From: Phocaeicola fibrisolvens
Lineage (GTDB): Bacteria > Bacteroidota > Bacteroidia > Bacteroidales > Bacteroidaceae
Reading direction: 5' to 3'
Assembly (NCBI RefSeq): GCF_025567125.1
Contig: NZ_JAOQJI010000003.1
Location: forward strand, 119,540 to 183,539
Length of the DNA: 64,000 nucleotides
Both the position numbers and the translations under genes were made by a program. Shown in pieces: positions 1-7,584 of this stretch. How positions within the stretch are numbered: the stretch's first letter is position 1; every line of letters starts with the position of its first letter. The notes under the pieces are model-generated. The model worked only from the letters and a program-made list of their open reading frames with translations. It did not search any database and was not told where the DNA came from.

Positions 1-966
1 CGTATTCACCGCATGTACATTGGAGACCTGCACATGCTCAATCTCCGCTCCGTCGACCGACTCAATGGCAATGGCCGAACGGTAGGTATCCTTTACCCAG
101 ATGCTATCAATCTTTACATTCTTGAATCCACCGAGTGACTCCGTACCAAACTTGATGGCACTGGCACTGCTGATGATGTGACAGTTGGAAATAGAAACTC
201 CGTCGTTCCAAGCCCCCCGGTTGTGCGATTTCAGGCAGATGCCGTCATCGGCAGAGTTGATGTAACAGTTTGAAATGCGTACCCTCTTACAGTCGCTGAT
301 ATCAATCCCATCGTTGTTCCAGTAAGCCCGGTTTTCGACATGCAGACTGTCCAACGTCAGGTCGGAGCACAATGAAAACGACAATCCCCACGCGGCGCTG
401 CTCCGAAGACGGGCATTACGGATCTCCACATTGCGACACCCGCGGATGAAAAGCAATTTCGGACGCGTATTCGGCCGCTTACAGTATGTATTATAATGCT
501 TATCCACCAGCTCTCCCGTATGATGCAGACTGTCAATCGTCAAGGCAAGTTCCCTACCCTGGCCGTCAATGCAACCGTCACCCCGGATACCGATATGTTC
601 CGCCCCCTCGGCATAAATCAATGCCTGGTCAAAATGGTCATCGTTCACCTTCAGCTCCTTCTCCGTGCTGAAACCCGGATAATCATACGGGCTCGTACTT
701 CCCAGCAGCACCGCCTCCTTCTCCAGATAGAGCACCACATTCGATTTCAACTGCAAACTGCCGGTGAGATACCGTCCGGCAGGGAAATACAACTAGCCGC
801 CTCCCGATGCATGCAACTTATCGATAGCAGCTTGCAGGCTGTCTGTATTCAGTGTTTTTCCATCGCCCACCACTCCGTGACGAAGCACATTATATTCAAT
901 TGCCGTGGCTGTGTTCATCCACAAGCACAGGCCACATAAAAAAAGAAATAAGGTTTGTTTTTTCAT
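1..966 (-). pseudogene. GH28 family glycoside hydrolase (pectinase type), interrupted by in-frame amber stop, 3' end outside window
   Basis: Reading from ATG at 966, the first 57 codons give a signal peptide (MKKQTLFLFLCGLCLW, cleavage near residue 22) and the usual GH28 start (DGKT...ID..ASGGG). Codon 58 is TAG at 793-795, where the family has a residue followed by LYFPAGRYLTGSLQL, and that sequence continues in the same frame without any indel down to base 1. Downstream are parallel beta-helix repeats and the GH28 acid motifs NNDGIDI and DDGICLKS, then SASAIKFGTES. GH28 enzymes cleave polygalacturonate or rhamnogalacturonan in the periplasm or at the cell surface. One C-to-T change (CAG to TAG) would explain the break. 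It is either a true nonsense mutation, a read-through site or a sequencing error. The protein lacks its C-terminus here because the window ends. Confidence 0.85.
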
Positions 967-1072
967 GGTATATCTGTCTATTCACGGGTAAAAATACACA
1001 TTTCATCAGACAACCACCCTATCATCCGTCCATAAAATGGCGGTATCTGACAGAATTTTTCACCTAAACCTG

Positions 1073-1117
1073 CAAAAAAACGTCTTTTTGAGGCACTCTA
1101 CCAGCCTCAAAAAGACG
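1073..1117 (-). terminator. Rho-independent terminator of the pyrD-HD unit
   Basis: A 14-bp perfect stem (1081-1094 with 1104-1117, arms CGTCTTTTTGAGGC/GCCTCAAAAAGACG, 9-nt loop) is followed on the minus strand by a run of seven T (complement of the A-run at 1074-1080). It lies 24 bp after the stop of the HD-domain gene. Confidence 0.85.
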
Positions 1118-1140
1118 CCATCCAACGGCTTCCGTCTTAC

Positions 1141-1668
1141 TTACAGATACATTCTATCGAGCAATGACAAACCAGCCCGGGTCTTGAAGATCTTTTCCCG
1201 TACCTTCCGGACAGCTTCTACCGGCAGGTTGTCTTCATAAATATTGACCAGAAAATCGGCTTCCACCAGAATCTGATAGTCCATTCCCTCTATACAATCA
1301 TACGTGTGATGATGCCCCACCAGCCAGCATATCCGTTCAATCTGTGCTTCAGAGAATGTGCCCATTTCGGTCAGCAGTTTCCGGGCCTCTGCCGGACCTT
1401 CCTGTTCCTGATGTTTCCCATCGCACACTCCATATTTCTTCTCGGAAATCCGGATGCCAATGTCGTGTACAATCGCGGTCGCTTCCAGAATCAGCTGCGT
1501 AGCCGCATCCAATCCCTCTGACAAACCAATCATCCGGGCAAAGTAATGCACCTTGATGAGGTGCTGTATCCGTTTCGGGTCACCCGCATTGTAGGTCACC
1601 ATCCGGTCTGACAATTCATGCAACTGCCAGACGGCTGTTTTTTTCTCGTTTACTTCCATATCTTGCAT
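1141..1668 (-). CDS. HD-domain metal-dependent phosphohydrolase
   Basis: The 175-residue protein carries the HD superfamily signature: a first His near residues 36-41, the HD pair at 68-69 (AIVHDIG), and a further His cluster GHHH near 118-121. These residues bind a divalent metal pair in phosphohydrolases acting on nucleotides or other phosphomonoesters; the substrate cannot be told from sequence. It is a small stand-alone HD domain with no signal peptide, so cytoplasmic. It follows pyrD by 14 bp on the same strand and probably shares its transcript, which ends in the hairpin at 1073-1117. A second in-frame ATG at 1659 is an equally possible start. Confidence 0.8.
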   Translation of the reverse strand: MQDMEVNEKKTAVWQLHELSDRMVTYNAGDPKRIQHLIKVHYFARMIGLSEGLDAATQLILEATAIVHDIGIRISEKKYGVCDGKHQEQEGPAEARKLLTEMGTFSEAQIERICWLVGHHHTYDCIEGMDYQILVEADFLVNIYEDNLPVEAVRKVREKIFKTRAGLSLLDRMYL

Positions 1669-1682
1669 TCATAAGTTATCTT

Positions 1683-2678
1683 TTATTCATTGCATGCCTC
1701 GGCAATGTGCTTGACAATGCCCGGTCCTTCATAAATAAAGGCAGAGTACACCTGTACCAAATGAGCCCCCGCATTGCGCATGACTCTTGCCTCGGTCGGT
1801 GTCATCACTCCCCCTGCTCCAATCAGAAGCATATCCTTGGGCGCATGTGCCGACAAGTATTTCACTATTTCTACCGACTTATAAATAACCGGCAGTCCGC
1901 TGATACCTCCCGCTCCAACCTGCGTCACCTCTGCCTGACTGGAATGAATCAGCAACGAACGGTCCTGAGTTGGTCCCGTGGCAATAAACCCATCCATGTG
2001 ATGTACTTTGGCAAATTCAATAATGCCATCCAGTTTTTCAACAGGCACATCTGCCGGAAGCTTCAACAAGACAGGCTTGTTCAAACGCTGCTTATGGACA
2101 TCAAGAGCAGTCAATGCCCCAGCCAAGACCTCTGGAGTCATGCTCCCCCAGTTCACTGTATAATAATCCGCATACTGACCAAACGCTTCATATAATCCTG
2201 CGAGGTCGGCTGCAGCCCGCTCGTTATCGGCCGGACTATTGGTATTGATATTCACTCCCAGAATGTATTTTCCCTCACGCTTCCGCTGCAGGTTTTTCAA
2301 GAAAACCTCTTTTCCAGGATTATTGAAACCTGTACGCGATACCAATGCATGATCCTCAGGCAAACGGAAAATACGTGGGGAAGGATTGCCTGCCACTTTT
2401 TCCGGCGTCACGGTTCCCACTTCCAGAAAGCCAAAGCCCAAATCACTCAGTTCGTCGAAACAACTTGCCTCCTTGTCAAATCCGGCAGAAAGACCCACCC
2501 GGTTACCAAAAGTCAAGTTCCGCCATTGAAACGGAGCAGTCTTGGGACGATAGTATGCCCGCACCAGACATTTCACTGGCGTTAAATGACGATACACATG
2601 AAGCAACCCCATAATCTGGTTGTGAATTTTCTCAGCATCGATGCGAAACAACCAGGGACGAAGAATAGATTTGTACAT
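1683..2678 (-). CDS. pyrD: Dihydroorotate dehydrogenase, class 2 (quinone-type), with an altered active-site loop
   Basis: The TIM-barrel FMN enzyme oxidises dihydroorotate to orotate in pyrimidine synthesis. Family signatures are present: GLSAGFDKEA near residue 62, GTVTP near 88, NINTNS near 143, and the C-terminal GAGGVMTPTEA...GAHLVQVYSAFIYEGP block. The start at 2678 (MYKSILRPWLF, typical of class 2) or 2684 is preferred over an upstream ATG at 2738, because the -7 box lies at 2706-2713. Odd point: the loop that in class 2 enzymes reads NVSSPNT and supplies the catalytic serine reads NWGSMT here (176-181), so the serine is shifted and the Pro-Asn-Thr is absent. It could be a diverged paralog with another substrate. 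Confidence 0.85.
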   Translation of the reverse strand: MYKSILRPWLFRIDAEKIHNQIMGLLHVYRHLTPVKCLVRAYYRPKTAPFQWRNLTFGNRVGLSAGFDKEASCFDELSDLGFGFLEVGTVTPEKVAGNPSPRIFRLPEDHALVSRTGFNNPGKEVFLKNLQRKREGKYILGVNINTNSPADNERAAADLAGLYEAFGQYADYYTVNWGSMTPEVLAGALTALDVHKQRLNKPVLLKLPADVPVEKLDGIIEFAKVHHMDGFIATGPTQDRSLLIHSSQAEVTQVGAGGISGLPVIYKSVEIVKYLSAHAPKDMLLIGAGGVMTPTEARVMRNAGAHLVQVYSAFIYEGPGIVKHIAEACNE

Positions 2679-2705
2679 AAACATAATATTTTTAGTTTCG
2701 TGTGA

Positions 2706-2713
2706 CAAAATTA
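2706..2713 (-). promoter_or_regulatory. -7 box of the pyrD promoter
   Basis: The minus strand reads TAATTTTG, a match to the Bacteroidetes -7 consensus TAnnTTTG, 22-28 bp before the chosen pyrD start. It decides against the longer reading frame starting at 2738. Confidence 0.65.
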
Positions 2714-2760
2714 CGACATCTCCTCGAAATTTTATCATAAAAAAAAGTTATCCCTTATTA

Positions 2761-2914
2761 CCTTCCCAAAACGCCTAAGCATTCGGAATAAAACGCCTAA
2801 ACGTTTTGATCGAAACGTCGAAACGTTTTAGTTGAAACGCCGAAGCGTTTGAGATGAAACGTTTAGGCGTTTCAGCACAAACACTTAGACGTTTTCAGAA
2901 GGTCTTCAAAAGTC
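2761..2914. repeat. 22-bp-period palindrome array 1 (six units)
   Basis: Six 16-bp imperfect palindromes of the form AAACGYYKAARCGTTT start at 2769, 2791, 2813, 2835, 2857 and 2879, exactly 22 bp apart, separated by 6-bp spacers of unrelated sequence. The left flank is CCTTCCCA and the right flank reads AAGGTCTTCAAAAGTC (2899-2914). The same structure, with both flanks, recurs at 24027-24181. Here it fills the gap between the sbcC stop and the pyrD promoter. No coding potential; function unknown. Confidence 0.9.
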
Positions 2915-2929
2915 TTCTTTTCTCTTCAT

Positions 2930-5900
2930 TTAAGTTCTACTCACCACCTCCACGCGGCTCAGTGTATGGTTCACCCGCTCCACGTGAATCTGCGTGGCAA
3001 TCCGTTCGCGCAGGGCCTCCACATGACTGATGATACCCACCTTCTTGCCGCCAATCTGGTGCAGCCTTTCGAGCGACTCCATCACCGTGTTCAGGTAATC
3101 GCTGTCCAGCGTGCCGAATCCCTCGTCGATGAAAAGCACATCCACCGAAAGACTCTTCCGGTTGAGCGACGACAGTCCCAAGGCCAGCGCCAGCGACACC
3201 AGGAAACTCTCTCCACCCGAGATGGTGGAAGTGGGACGCTTCGCCCCACCCTGGTACTCGTCGCGCAGCAAGATAGTCAGTCCCCCCGGCGGACACTCCA
3301 TCCGGTAGCGGTCGGTCAGGCGGCTCAGGTAATGGTTGGCCCCGGCCAGCAACTGGCGGAGCACATAACTTTGGGCGATGTTGCGGAACTTCTTCCCGTC
3401 GGCACTGCCGAAGAGGGCAGCCACTCCCGCCCAGTTGTCCACTTCCTTCTGTTTCACCTCTATCTGTTCCTTGAGTTTCCGGATGCGCTGCAAGCCCTCT
3501 TCCTGATGCGCCAAAACCTGCGCAATGGCCCCCAGACGGGACACCTTCGCGGTCAGCGCTTCCTCCCGGCGAGCCATCGTTTCTTCCACGACCTCCGGCG
3601 TCACCGCCTCCATATCCTGCGGACGCTGCGCCCGATGCCCCTCCAGTTCGCGGGCCACCCGCTCTTTTTCCGCCCGGCACGCAGCCAGTTCATTGTCCAG
3701 TTTCTGCAAGGTACGGCGGGCCGTCTGCACTTTCTCCACCTCCAGCCCCGCCAGCTTCTCCAGGTATTCGCCCGAGATTTCCGGATGGGCCGCCAGGAAG
3801 GCTTCTACGCCCGCCCTCTTTTCTTCCGCCAGCTTGCGGGAAGTCTGCAAAGCCTGACAGACGGAAAGCACCGCCGCGTGCAAGGCATTCCACCGGGCCG
3901 GAAGCCCCTCGGGACACGGACCGTCGGGCACCGCCTCCCCGTCTGTCTCTTTCCAGGCCGGACACACCGTCCAGATGGACAGCCGTATCTCCTCCACCTG
4001 ATTCTGCTGCCCCGTGAGCGACTCCACCTGATGTGCAAGTCTTTCCTTCTCTTTCTGCCGTTCCGCATAACAGGCCACTTCCTCCTGCAAGCGGGTGATA
4101 AATTCCTCCCGGCCGGTCTGCCAGTCGGCTTTCCACGGAACGAAAGTCACCAGCGCCTCCCCTTTCTCCATACACTGGGAAACGGTGAGCCGCTCCCGCG
4201 CGAGGGCTTCCTCCAGCATACGGAGTTCCGCTTCCAGACGGGACACGGCCTTGTCGGCCTCCTCCACCTTCCGGTGCCACTGCTCCCGGTCGGCGGTCAG
4301 CACCTCGCGTGCCTTGGTCAGCCCGTTCAACCGCTGCTGCAGATCCTCGGCCTGCTGCCACTGGGTGTCCAGCCGGCCACAAACCTCCTGCTGTGCCTGC
4401 AACGCCTGTTCCACCTGCGCCATCCCGTCGGCTGTCTCCGTCACCGCGGCCACCAGCGGCTGCTGCTTCACCGCCGCCTCCGCCTGCCGGAAAGCCACTT
4501 CTGCCGCCGTTTCCTTCTTCGCTTCCATGGCTTCCTGCCGCGTCAGGGCACGCACCTCCGCCTCGGCCCGGGCCAAGGGCGCCAGTACCTCTTCCGTCCG
4601 GCGGGTCTTTTCCGACAGCAAGACACGTACCGGCTCCAGCAACGACACAAAGTGGGCTTCATTCTCCAGATCCTCCTCCACCGGACGGCCACAGACCGGA
4701 CACACATCGCCTTTCGACAGCCGGGCACGTGCCTCCCGCGCCCAGTCCGTACACGCCATCTGCTGCTTGTCGTACACCTGCTGCACTTCCTCCTTTTCCT
4801 TGCGGCACGCCTCGGCCTGTGCTTTCAGTTCCTCCACCGCCTGCTGCTGCCGACGGCTCTCTTCCTGCAAAGCCTTCCGGTTCTGCTGCACCTCCAGCCA
4901 AGCCTTTTCCTTCTCCATCTGGAGCGCCAGTGCCTCCCGCAACGCCTTCCAGTCGCCCAACCGGGTATCGGCTGCCTGCTTCTCCCGCCGGAGCTTCTCC
5001 GGCTGCAAGGCCTCCAGCTGCGTGCGGCAAGCCGTGACTTCCGCCTGTTTCTTTTCTTCTATCTTCCGGGCTTCTTCATACGCCGCTGCAGCCTTCTGAC
5101 GTGCCTCGGCTATCTTCCGCTGCTCTGCCCCCTTGTGGACCTGCTCCTTCCGGCAATCCTCCGTCACCTGAAGCGCCCGCCGAATTTGGTCGGACAAGGC
5201 CGTGAGCGACTGCACCGCCTCGTACACCGGCACCTTCTCCTGCACCCCGGCGAGGAAGTTCTCGCACGCCGCCAGTTCCTTCCGGCTACGGTCGCGCACC
5301 CGCTCCAACCGGACATACTCCCCGTTCAGGACATGATACTTCTGGGCCAGCCGGGCCAGTTCCTCTTCCGACGTGCGGATGCGCTGCTGCAAAGTCACCT
5401 GCTCGGTCCACTGGAAACGCACGTCAGCCGTACGGTCCCAATCCTCCAGCAACGCCTTGTTGCGCCTGTAGCCTTCCGACTCCACCCGTTCCGTCACGGT
5501 CTGGAGCGCCTTTCCGGCCTCCTCCTGTGCCAGTACCAGCTTTTGCTCGTCGGTCATCCATTTCCGCAAATCCTGCCATTGCTTCAGTTCCTTGCGGAGT
5601 GTCGTGGTCTCTGCCGTCACCTGCGTCTGTTCCGCCTGCAACGCCACCAGCTCTTCGTCGCCCAACAGCACGATGCCGCCCGTCTGTGCCTTCAGTTCCT
5701 GCAACTCGGCCTCTTTTTCGGTCTTCATCACATAGATTTCCCGGCTGATGCGCGAATAGATTTCCGTGCCCGTGAGTTTCTCCAGGATGTTCGATTTCTC
5801 TTCCTCCTTGCTCTTGAGGAACTTGGTAAACTCTCCCTGCGCCAGCAGCGTGGTCCGGCAGAACTGCTCGAAAGTGAGGCCGATGCGCCGTTCAATCTCC

Positions 5901-6358
5901 GCCCGCGTCTCCGTCGACTTGTTGGTGAGCGGGGTACCGTCCTGCAAGGAAAGGGTCCACACCACTTTCTGGATTTTTCCACCCGCCTTGTTGCGCGCCC
6001 TTGCCACGCTCCACACCGCCCGCAGAGCCTCCCCCGCGGCATCCGTGAACCACAGTTCCACCTGCGCCGACACACTGTCGCGCCGCATCAGCATGCGGGA
6101 ATCGTCGATGCTCACACCTTCCGTCTGCCCCGAGAAACTGTCGTTCTCGTCCTGATAGCGTTCGTTGGCCGCCTGTTTCAGGCGGGGCGTGGTGTTGTAA
6201 AGGGCCAGGCACACCGCATCCAGCAACGTGGACTTGCCCGCTCCCGTCGGTCCGCAAATCAGGAAGATGGAATCCTCGCCCAACGGCCCGTGTGCAAAGT
6301 CAATGCACGCCTTCTCGATGGAAGCAATATTTTCGATAATGAGTTTCTGTAATTTCAT
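2930..6358 (-). CDS. sbcC: Exonuclease subunit SbcC (SMC-like ATPase)
   Basis: SbcC pairs with SbcD to process DNA hairpins and double-strand ends (the bacterial Rad50-Mre11 complex). The 1142-residue protein has Walker A GPTGAGKST near residue 36, a Q-loop region LLAQGEFTKFL near 175, two long coiled-coil arms rich in Glu, Gln, Arg and Ala, the zinc-hook motif CPVCGRP near 552 at the apex, and C-terminal signature TISGGESFLVSLALALG followed by Walker B VLFIDEGFGTLD. Length and order fit the family. It starts 6 bp after sbcD and is the third gene of the S9 peptidase-sbcD-sbcC operon. The region is markedly G+C-rich, which produces long spurious open frames on the opposite strand. Confidence 0.97.
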   Translation of the reverse strand: MKLQKLIIENIASIEKACIDFAHGPLGEDSIFLICGPTGAGKSTLLDAVCLALYNTTPRLKQAANERYQDENDSFSGQTEGVSIDDSRMLMRRDSVSAQVELWFTDAAGEALRAVWSVARARNKAGGKIQKVVWTLSLQDGTPLTNKSTETRAEIERRIGLTFEQFCRTTLLAQGEFTKFLKSKEEEKSNILEKLTGTEIYSRISREIYVMKTEKEAELQELKAQTGGIVLLGDEELVALQAEQTQVTAETTTLRKELKQWQDLRKWMTDEQKLVLAQEEAGKALQTVTERVESEGYRRNKALLEDWDRTADVRFQWTEQVTLQQRIRTSEEELARLAQKYHVLNGEYVRLERVRDRSRKELAACENFLAGVQEKVPVYEAVQSLTALSDQIRRALQVTEDCRKEQVHKGAEQRKIAEARQKAAAAYEEARKIEEKKQAEVTACRTQLEALQPEKLRREKQAADTRLGDWKALREALALQMEKEKAWLEVQQNRKALQEESRRQQQAVEELKAQAEACRKEKEEVQQVYDKQQMACTDWAREARARLSKGDVCPVCGRPVEEDLENEAHFVSLLEPVRVLLSEKTRRTEEVLAPLARAEAEVRALTRQEAMEAKKETAAEVAFRQAEAAVKQQPLVAAVTETADGMAQVEQALQAQQEVCGRLDTQWQQAEDLQQRLNGLTKAREVLTADREQWHRKVEEADKAVSRLEAELRMLEEALARERLTVSQCMEKGEALVTFVPWKADWQTGREEFITRLQEEVACYAERQKEKERLAHQVESLTGQQNQVEEIRLSIWTVCPAWKETDGEAVPDGPCPEGLPARWNALHAAVLSVCQALQTSRKLAEEKRAGVEAFLAAHPEISGEYLEKLAGLEVEKVQTARRTLQKLDNELAACRAEKERVARELEGHRAQRPQDMEAVTPEVVEETMARREEALTAKVSRLGAIAQVLAHQEEGLQRIRKLKEQIEVKQKEVDNWAGVAALFGSADGKKFRNIAQSYVLRQLLAGANHYLSRLTDRYRMECPPGGLTILLRDEYQGGAKRPTSTISGGESFLVSLALALGLSSLNRKSLSVDVLFIDEGFGTLDSDYLNTVMESLERLHQIGGKKVGIISHVEALRERIATQIHVERVNHTLSRVEVVSRT

Positions 6359-6364
6359 GCGTTC

Positions 6365-7579
6365 TTATTCCTCTTCTTGGGTCTGCACCCGTTTCACAGC
6401 CTCTTCCAGCAGGTCGAGCATTTCCGGCGAAATGTCGCGCTGGAACTTATCGCGATAATAGATGGCGGCCACCTGCGACGGAGAGAAAGTCTGCAAACGG
6501 TCCACGTCAAGTTCCGTCGTTTCCTCGGTCGGTTCCGCCGTATCCCGTTCCCACTTGTAACGGCAGAAACGGCACTGCTTGCCACGGGTCAGTTCGTAGG
6601 CCCGCTCCATGCAATAGGCCGGAGGCACGTCCTGAATACGGACATGCAGCTGCACGTACAGCTTTTCTTCGTCGGGAAGGGCCTGCAAGACCGCCAAAGC
6701 TTCTTCCAGGGGGACAGCCTGCGCGGGCAGCACCTTCAAGGGCCAGAGGTTCCGCACGGGGCACGTACGCACTTCGGGCGCAGCACCGTGTGAGGCCAGT
6801 TCCACTACGCTCACGGAATGTCCGTAACTCTCGTCGAAGCTGACGGGCAGCGGAGAACCGCAATAGCGGGCCCGTCCGCCGGGCAAGGTCTGCGGAAAAT
6901 GAATGTGTCCCAGGGCCAGGTAATCATACCCCTCGCCCATCAGACGAATATCGGTGTAATCCATGCCGCCGCGTCCGTCGTCCTGTCCAGTAATATCGCT
7001 TCCCGTCACGGCCAGATGGGCCATCAGCACCACCGGCAGCCGGGCCACGTTCCGCTCCGCCACCCGGTCGAGCAAGGTCTGGATAAAGAAGCGCTGCCGG
7101 TCTTCGCGCGGCACCTCCTCGTCCAGAGACGGGAAGTTCTGCGGATACACATGAGGTAGGGCCACCACATAGCCCCTCAGTTCCCCGTTTCCATCCTTTA
7201 CCTCCACGAGATGACGCTCCAGATCCACCTCGCCCGCCTCGTTGCGGCAGATGGAGCCGACCACGGTCACTCCGGCATACTTCCACAGGTTGCGGCTGAT
7301 TTCCAACTTGGAACTGCTGTCGTGATTGCCCGCCGTAATGACAATCTGCATCGACGGACACGTCTCGTGCAAGGCCACCAGGGCATCGGTGTACAACCGC
7401 TGGGCAGAGGCCGAAGGGCTACAGTAATGAAACACGTCGCCCGACACAAGCAACGCATCGGGCTGTTCTGCGGCTACCCAGTCGCGCAGCTGCCGGAGGA
7501 AATCCCGTTGTTCCTCGCCCCGGTCATAATCGAACAGCTGCTGCCCCAGGTGCCAGTCACTGGTATGTATGATTTTCAT
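6365..7579 (-). CDS. sbcD: Exonuclease subunit SbcD (Mre11-like)
   Basis: This metallophosphoesterase is the nuclease subunit of SbcCD. The metal-binding motifs are in order: D8xH10 (SDWHLGQ), GD 47-48 (SGDVFHY), GNHD 84-87, a histidine in LMAHLAV, and GHIHF near 220. At 404 residues it is a normal SbcD. It begins 5 bp after the S9 peptidase stop and ends 6 bp before sbcC, so the three genes are very likely cotranscribed. Confidence 0.97.
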   Translation of the reverse strand: MKIIHTSDWHLGQQLFDYDRGEEQRDFLRQLRDWVAAEQPDALLVSGDVFHYCSPSASAQRLYTDALVALHETCPSMQIVITAGNHDSSSKLEISRNLWKYAGVTVVGSICRNEAGEVDLERHLVEVKDGNGELRGYVVALPHVYPQNFPSLDEEVPREDRQRFFIQTLLDRVAERNVARLPVVLMAHLAVTGSDITGQDDGRGGMDYTDIRLMGEGYDYLALGHIHFPQTLPGGRARYCGSPLPVSFDESYGHSVSVVELASHGAAPEVRTCPVRNLWPLKVLPAQAVPLEEALAVLQALPDEEKLYVQLHVRIQDVPPAYCMERAYELTRGKQCRFCRYKWERDTAEPTEETTELDVDRLQTFSPSQVAAIYYRDKFQRDISPEMLDLLEEAVKRVQTQEEE

Positions 7580-7584
7580 CCGGC

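Noticed and set aside
2761..2914. CRISPR array
   Set aside because: Units are 16 bp, not identical, with 6-bp spacers; CRISPR needs 24-40 bp identical repeats with spacers of about 30 bp. The same holds for the other two arrays.
2761..2914. Series of terminators
   Set aside because: Stems are only 5-6 bp, no T-runs follow, and the third array has another core.
2966..6352. Open frame of 1128 codons on the plus strand opposite sbcC
   Set aside because: The composition (very rich in Leu, Arg, His, Pro, Gln) is that of a mirror frame in G+C-rich coiled-coil coding sequence; there is no domain, and sbcC on the other strand is certain.
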